From positions 20,450 to 37,799 of the forward strand of contig PAWY01000010.1 of the NCBI GenBank assembly GCA_002714305.1: DNA of 17,350 bases, read 5' to 3'. Position 1 is the stretch's first letter. Every line of letters begins with the position of its first letter. The notes under the pieces are model-generated. The model was not told the DNA's origin. It did no database searches and saw only the letters and a list, made by a program, of their open reading frames with translations. Below are positions 14,375 to 17,350 of this stretch, piece after piece. The stretch is from Methanobacteriota archaeon (GTDB taxonomy: Archaea > Thermoplasmatota > Poseidoniia > Poseidoniales > Poseidoniaceae). Position numbers and translations under genes: made by a program.

Positions 14375-15742
14375 ATGCGAGTAGCCGTCGGTTTGGTTGT
14401 TTGCATGATGTTGGCCGTCATTCCAACGGCCGCCGCTCAGTACGACCCAACGCAAACGCCCATGTGGCCCGGTGAGCCGGTTGATAGCCACGTTCACATG
14501 ACCTGGGCTGCGCTCACGATGGAAGTCAACGATTGGGCCGACGAGAATTCCGACATCGTTGACTTGGTCAGTGCTGGTAAATCTGAACTCGGACGCGACC
14601 TCTGGGTTGTGCGCCTTTCCGACTGGTCGATGGAGACCAAACCCAACGGCTCAAGCAAAGAAATTGTCTACATTGATGGCGGGCACCATGGCAACGAATA
14701 CCTCGGGACGGCGCTCGCATGGTTGTCTGCCAAATGGTACATCAACGGCTGGAACGATGGTAACGAGGAAGCCATCAGCGTTCTCCAAAACAACGAACTT
14801 CACGTCCTCATCATGCTCAACCCCGATGGAAACGACATCGACACACGGTGGAACATCAATCAGGTCGACCTCAATCGAAATTACGACCACTACTGGAACA
14901 CCTGCCCGACGACACAACCGGGCAGCAGCGCCTTCAGCGAGGCTGAAACGGCGGCCAACGCTGCCTACATCGACGCTCATGTCACGGACGCCGACCTCTA
15001 CGTCACCATGCACACCGGTGTTTGGATTATCCTCTACCCCTGGGGCAAATGGCCCGAACAGCCACCCGACTGGGAATTGTTTTGGACCATCCGGGACACC
15101 GTGAACGCTGGAATTTCAGACATCCCCATCCAAAACGCCAACCAAGGACTCTACCCCAACTGTGGCACAAGCCGAGACTATGGATACGGCCAGATGGGCT
15201 TCCCGACCTTCACGTTCGAAACGGACGACGAACAGTTCGTGCCGGGGAGTTTTGAGAACATCAACGACCGCTTGGCCGAAGAGATGGATGTTATGCGCTA
15301 CCTCATCGAGAACGTTTGGTATTGGCGTGCCCGTCTTGTGGTCCAATCCCTCAGCGTTGAGGACGGAACCCTCACCCTTGATGTCATCAATCACGGCCAA
15401 GCCTCAACCGCCAACGCCAGCCTTGAGTACCACAACGCTGCCGGTGAAGTTCTCTGGGCTTCATCGATGTTTGGAGTAAACGCCACAAACAGCACCACGG
15501 TTTCCTTTGATGTTGACCAAAACGTCTTCACCACAGAGGGAAAATGGAACCTCAATTACCAAAAACGCGTGATCAACGCTGCTACGTGGGTCAATGAAAC
15601 CGTTGACAGCAACCTCACCGTAAACTTCGTGGAAGCCGAAGAAGGATTTTTGCTTGGATTTGGATTGTTCAACCCCTTGGCCGTCATCCTCAGCATGATT
15701 GGGGTGAGCGTCCTCACACGGCGAGAAGAAGACAATGACTAA
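14375..15742 (+). CDS. Secreted M14 zinc carboxypeptidase with C-terminal membrane anchor
   Basis: The 455-residue protein has a signal peptide (about 1-21, AAA-QY). Its peptidase domain carries the M14 residues in order: GGHHGNE (zinc His105 and Glu108), VDLNRNYD (Asn167/Arg168 for the substrate carboxylate), TMHTG (zinc His213), SRDYGYGQ (the Tyr region of the S1' pocket) and FTFETDD (general base Glu282). About 100 residues of Ig-like beta sequence with several N-x-S/T sequons follow, then one helix (424-447) and TRREEDND. The GFG...hydrophobic...RRE ending resembles PGF-CTERM-type sorting tails but may be a plain anchor. It should release C-terminal residues from peptides outside the cell; whether it prefers hydrophobic or basic residues cannot be read. 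GAGG lies about nine bases before ATG. Confidence 0.9.
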   Translation: MRVAVGLVVCMMLAVIPTAAAQYDPTQTPMWPGEPVDSHVHMTWAALTMEVNDWADENSDIVDLVSAGKSELGRDLWVVRLSDWSMETKPNGSSKEIVYIDGGHHGNEYLGTALAWLSAKWYINGWNDGNEEAISVLQNNELHVLIMLNPDGNDIDTRWNINQVDLNRNYDHYWNTCPTTQPGSSAFSEAETAANAAYIDAHVTDADLYVTMHTGVWIILYPWGKWPEQPPDWELFWTIRDTVNAGISDIPIQNANQGLYPNCGTSRDYGYGQMGFPTFTFETDDEQFVPGSFENINDRLAEEMDVMRYLIENVWYWRARLVVQSLSVEDGTLTLDVINHGQASTANASLEYHNAAGEVLWASSMFGVNATNSTTVSFDVDQNVFTTEGKWNLNYQKRVINAATWVNETVDSNLTVNFVEAEEGFLLGFGLFNPLAVILSMIGVSVLTRREEDND

Positions 15743-15830
15743 CTCTGTATGCTCAAACCACACTTACGAACGAGGTGAGGCACTGCGAGGGTTGAAGTGT
15801 AGGAAATCATTGGCCTGAGTCGGTGAAACC

Positions 15831-17327
15831 ATGCAAGTGACCATCAGTTCAGGAAACAACATCAACGGAACCCTCGTCCTTCCTCTCTTTGAAGGCGAAG
15901 AAACCCTGCCCGAAATCGTCGAAGGCATTCCAACGACGCTCAAGAGCCAAATCAACCGTGTGCTGGCCGATGGGGACTTCAAAGCCAAAGCCAACGCCAC
16001 CATGACCCTCATGGGCACCGAAGGCGGGAAAGCCATGCTGATTGGACTCGGTAAAACCGACAAGGCCGACGTGCATGCCTACCGAGAAGCAGGTGCAACG
16101 GTGGTCGCATCGTGCAAGAAAGTTCACGGCGGCGAGTTAACGGTTGTCTTCCACGACGCTGATTTGGCCTCCATGACTTCCTTTGCCGAAGGCATGATGC
16201 TTCGAGATTACTCCTACGACCTTTACAAGAAGAAAGACGACGACGATGATGAAGACATCAACCTATCAGCTCGCATCAACTGCAACGAGGGTGATGCAAC
16301 GGCCCTCTCCGCTGCCATTGACCGAGCCGCCTCCATCGTGAGCGGCGTCCATCTCTCCCGAGACCTGGGCAACTGCCCACCCAACGACATGTACCCCATG
16401 GCGTTCGCCGAAAAGGCTGAACTCTGGGCAAAGCAATACGATAACGTGAAGGTCGAGGTCATTGATTACGAAGCCGCAAAACGCCACGGTATGGGCGGAC
16501 TCGTAGCCGTTGGCATGGGATCATCGCGGAAACCCTGCATGGTCATCTTCACCCTCAACGGCGACCAAAAAGGGCAACATCCCATGCTGGTTGGAAAAGG
16601 AATCACCTTTGACACCGGAGGCATCTCACTCAAACCCGGTGCGAACATGGACGAAATGAAGTATGACATGGGTGGCTCTGCTACGGTGTTTGGAACCATG
16701 GAAGCCTTGGCATCCAGTGGCTACCCCGGTAAAGTCGTCGCCATCACCTGCATGGCAGAAAACATGCCCGCTGCCAACGCTCAGCGACCAGGCGATGTCA
16801 TCACCACCCTTTCAGGCAAGACCATCGAGGTGCTCAACACCGACGCTGAAGGCCGATTGGTGCTTTCCGATGGACTTTGGAAGGCCGGTACGGACTACGA
16901 ACCAGAATACATCGTGGACTTTGCAACCCTCACCGGCGCCTGTGTCGTTGCGCTCGGCCACGAAGCCACCGGCTTGTGGTCCAACGACGATGACTTCCGA
17001 ACCCGCATCCACGAAGCTGGAAACGACGTGGGTGAACTCGCTTGGCCGATGCCTCTTCTCCCTGCCTTTGAGAAGGAGATGACAAGCTCAAAGATTGCCG
17101 ACACCCGAAACCTTGGCGCTGGCCGCTGGGGTGGCGCCAACACGGCCGCTGCGTTCCTCAAGCAGTTCGTCCCCAACCGAGGGGAAGGCGATGACGCCGA
17201 ACAGATCACCTGGGCTCACATGGACATCGCTGGAACCTACTGGGGCGCCAAGACCAACAAGATGGTCGGCCACGGCGCCACGGGCATCCACGTTCGAACC
17301 ATGGTCCGATTGATCACCGGCGAGTGA
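15831..17327 (+). CDS. pepA: Leucyl aminopeptidase, M17 family
   Basis: M17 enzymes are hexameric cytosolic aminopeptidases with two metals. In this 498-residue protein every catalytic position aligns with E. coli PepA at constant spacing: Lys256 and Asp261 in GKGITFDTGG, catalytic Lys268 in ISLKPG, Asp279 in KYDMGG, and Asp338, Glu340 and Arg342 in the signature NTDAEGRL. The N-terminal macro-like domain covers about 1-130 and is joined by KKKDDDDDEDIN (133-144), an unusually charged linker. GGTGA four bases before ATG 15831 supports this start. It follows the secreted M14 carboxypeptidase by 88 bases on the same strand, consistent with uptake and final breakdown of peptides, though the gap could hold a separate promoter. 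Confidence 0.95.
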   Translation: MQVTISSGNNINGTLVLPLFEGEETLPEIVEGIPTTLKSQINRVLADGDFKAKANATMTLMGTEGGKAMLIGLGKTDKADVHAYREAGATVVASCKKVHGGELTVVFHDADLASMTSFAEGMMLRDYSYDLYKKKDDDDDEDINLSARINCNEGDATALSAAIDRAASIVSGVHLSRDLGNCPPNDMYPMAFAEKAELWAKQYDNVKVEVIDYEAAKRHGMGGLVAVGMGSSRKPCMVIFTLNGDQKGQHPMLVGKGITFDTGGISLKPGANMDEMKYDMGGSATVFGTMEALASSGYPGKVVAITCMAENMPAANAQRPGDVITTLSGKTIEVLNTDAEGRLVLSDGLWKAGTDYEPEYIVDFATLTGACVVALGHEATGLWSNDDDFRTRIHEAGNDVGELAWPMPLLPAFEKEMTSSKIADTRNLGAGRWGGANTAAAFLKQFVPNRGEGDDAEQITWAHMDIAGTYWGAKTNKMVGHGATGIHVRTMVRLITGE

Positions 17328-17350
17328 GCACGCGTCCAATCCGTCCTTCG

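Noticed and set aside
15743-15830. Small gene between the M14 peptidase and pepA, suggested by GAGGTGAGG at about 15772
   Set aside because: No start codon follows it at a suitable distance with an open frame.

Overview
The window looks like a compact archaeal chromosome segment. The archaeal markers are an Alba chromatin protein, a stand-alone Bud32 kinase of the KEOPS complex, an archaeal-type HAM1 pyrophosphatase, a deoxyhypusine synthase family gene next to AdoMet decarboxylase and a ureohydrolase, and TATA-like boxes placed 25-30 nt before starts. A small protein resembling the Thermoplasmata family DUF6015, the many secreted or anchored proteins and peptidases, and the moderate GC content suggest a marine Thermoplasmatota such as Poseidoniales (Marine Group II). 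That placement is inference.

Layout. 1-908 (minus): the start of a two-helix membrane protein cut by the window edge, then HAM1/RdgB. 1008-1379 (plus): FluC fluoride channel, meeting nadA (minus, 1381-2544) tail to tail. 2621-3301 (plus): Bud32, overlapping by 10 bases the end of a 688-residue PAP2-type membrane enzyme with an extracellular propeller-like domain (minus, 3292-5358). 5436-7207 (minus): DUF971 protein, Mrp/ApbC-type ATPase and a four-helix membrane protein. 7293-7664 (plus): ArsC-like low-molecular-weight phosphatase, whose end overlaps alba (minus, 7652-7972). 8045-8119 (minus): tRNA-Gly(GCC). 8202-11276 (minus): 1024-residue surface protein with Ig-like domains. 11328-13728 (minus): ureohydrolase, AdoMet decarboxylase and DHS-family genes as a polyamine/hypusine operon. 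13907-17327 (plus): DUF6015-like protein, secreted M14 carboxypeptidase and M17 leucyl aminopeptidase.

How they work together. The ureohydrolase, AdoMet decarboxylase and DHS-like genes form a coherent unit that could feed spermidine into hypusine or a related polyamine. The M14 and M17 enzymes would handle extracellular and cytosolic peptides, fitting a protein-scavenging heterotroph. The Mrp and DUF971 genes are translationally coupled and are probably partners in iron-sulfur protein biogenesis. Both depart from their families: the Mrp lacks the CxxC motif and every other cysteine and carries an Ig-like insert instead, while the DUF971 protein has a cysteine where the usual zinc-binding histidine stands. 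This pair is the most unusual signal in the window.

No mobile element, CRISPR array or stretch over 300 bases without a gene was seen. The longest gap is the 178-base divergent promoter region 13729-13906.
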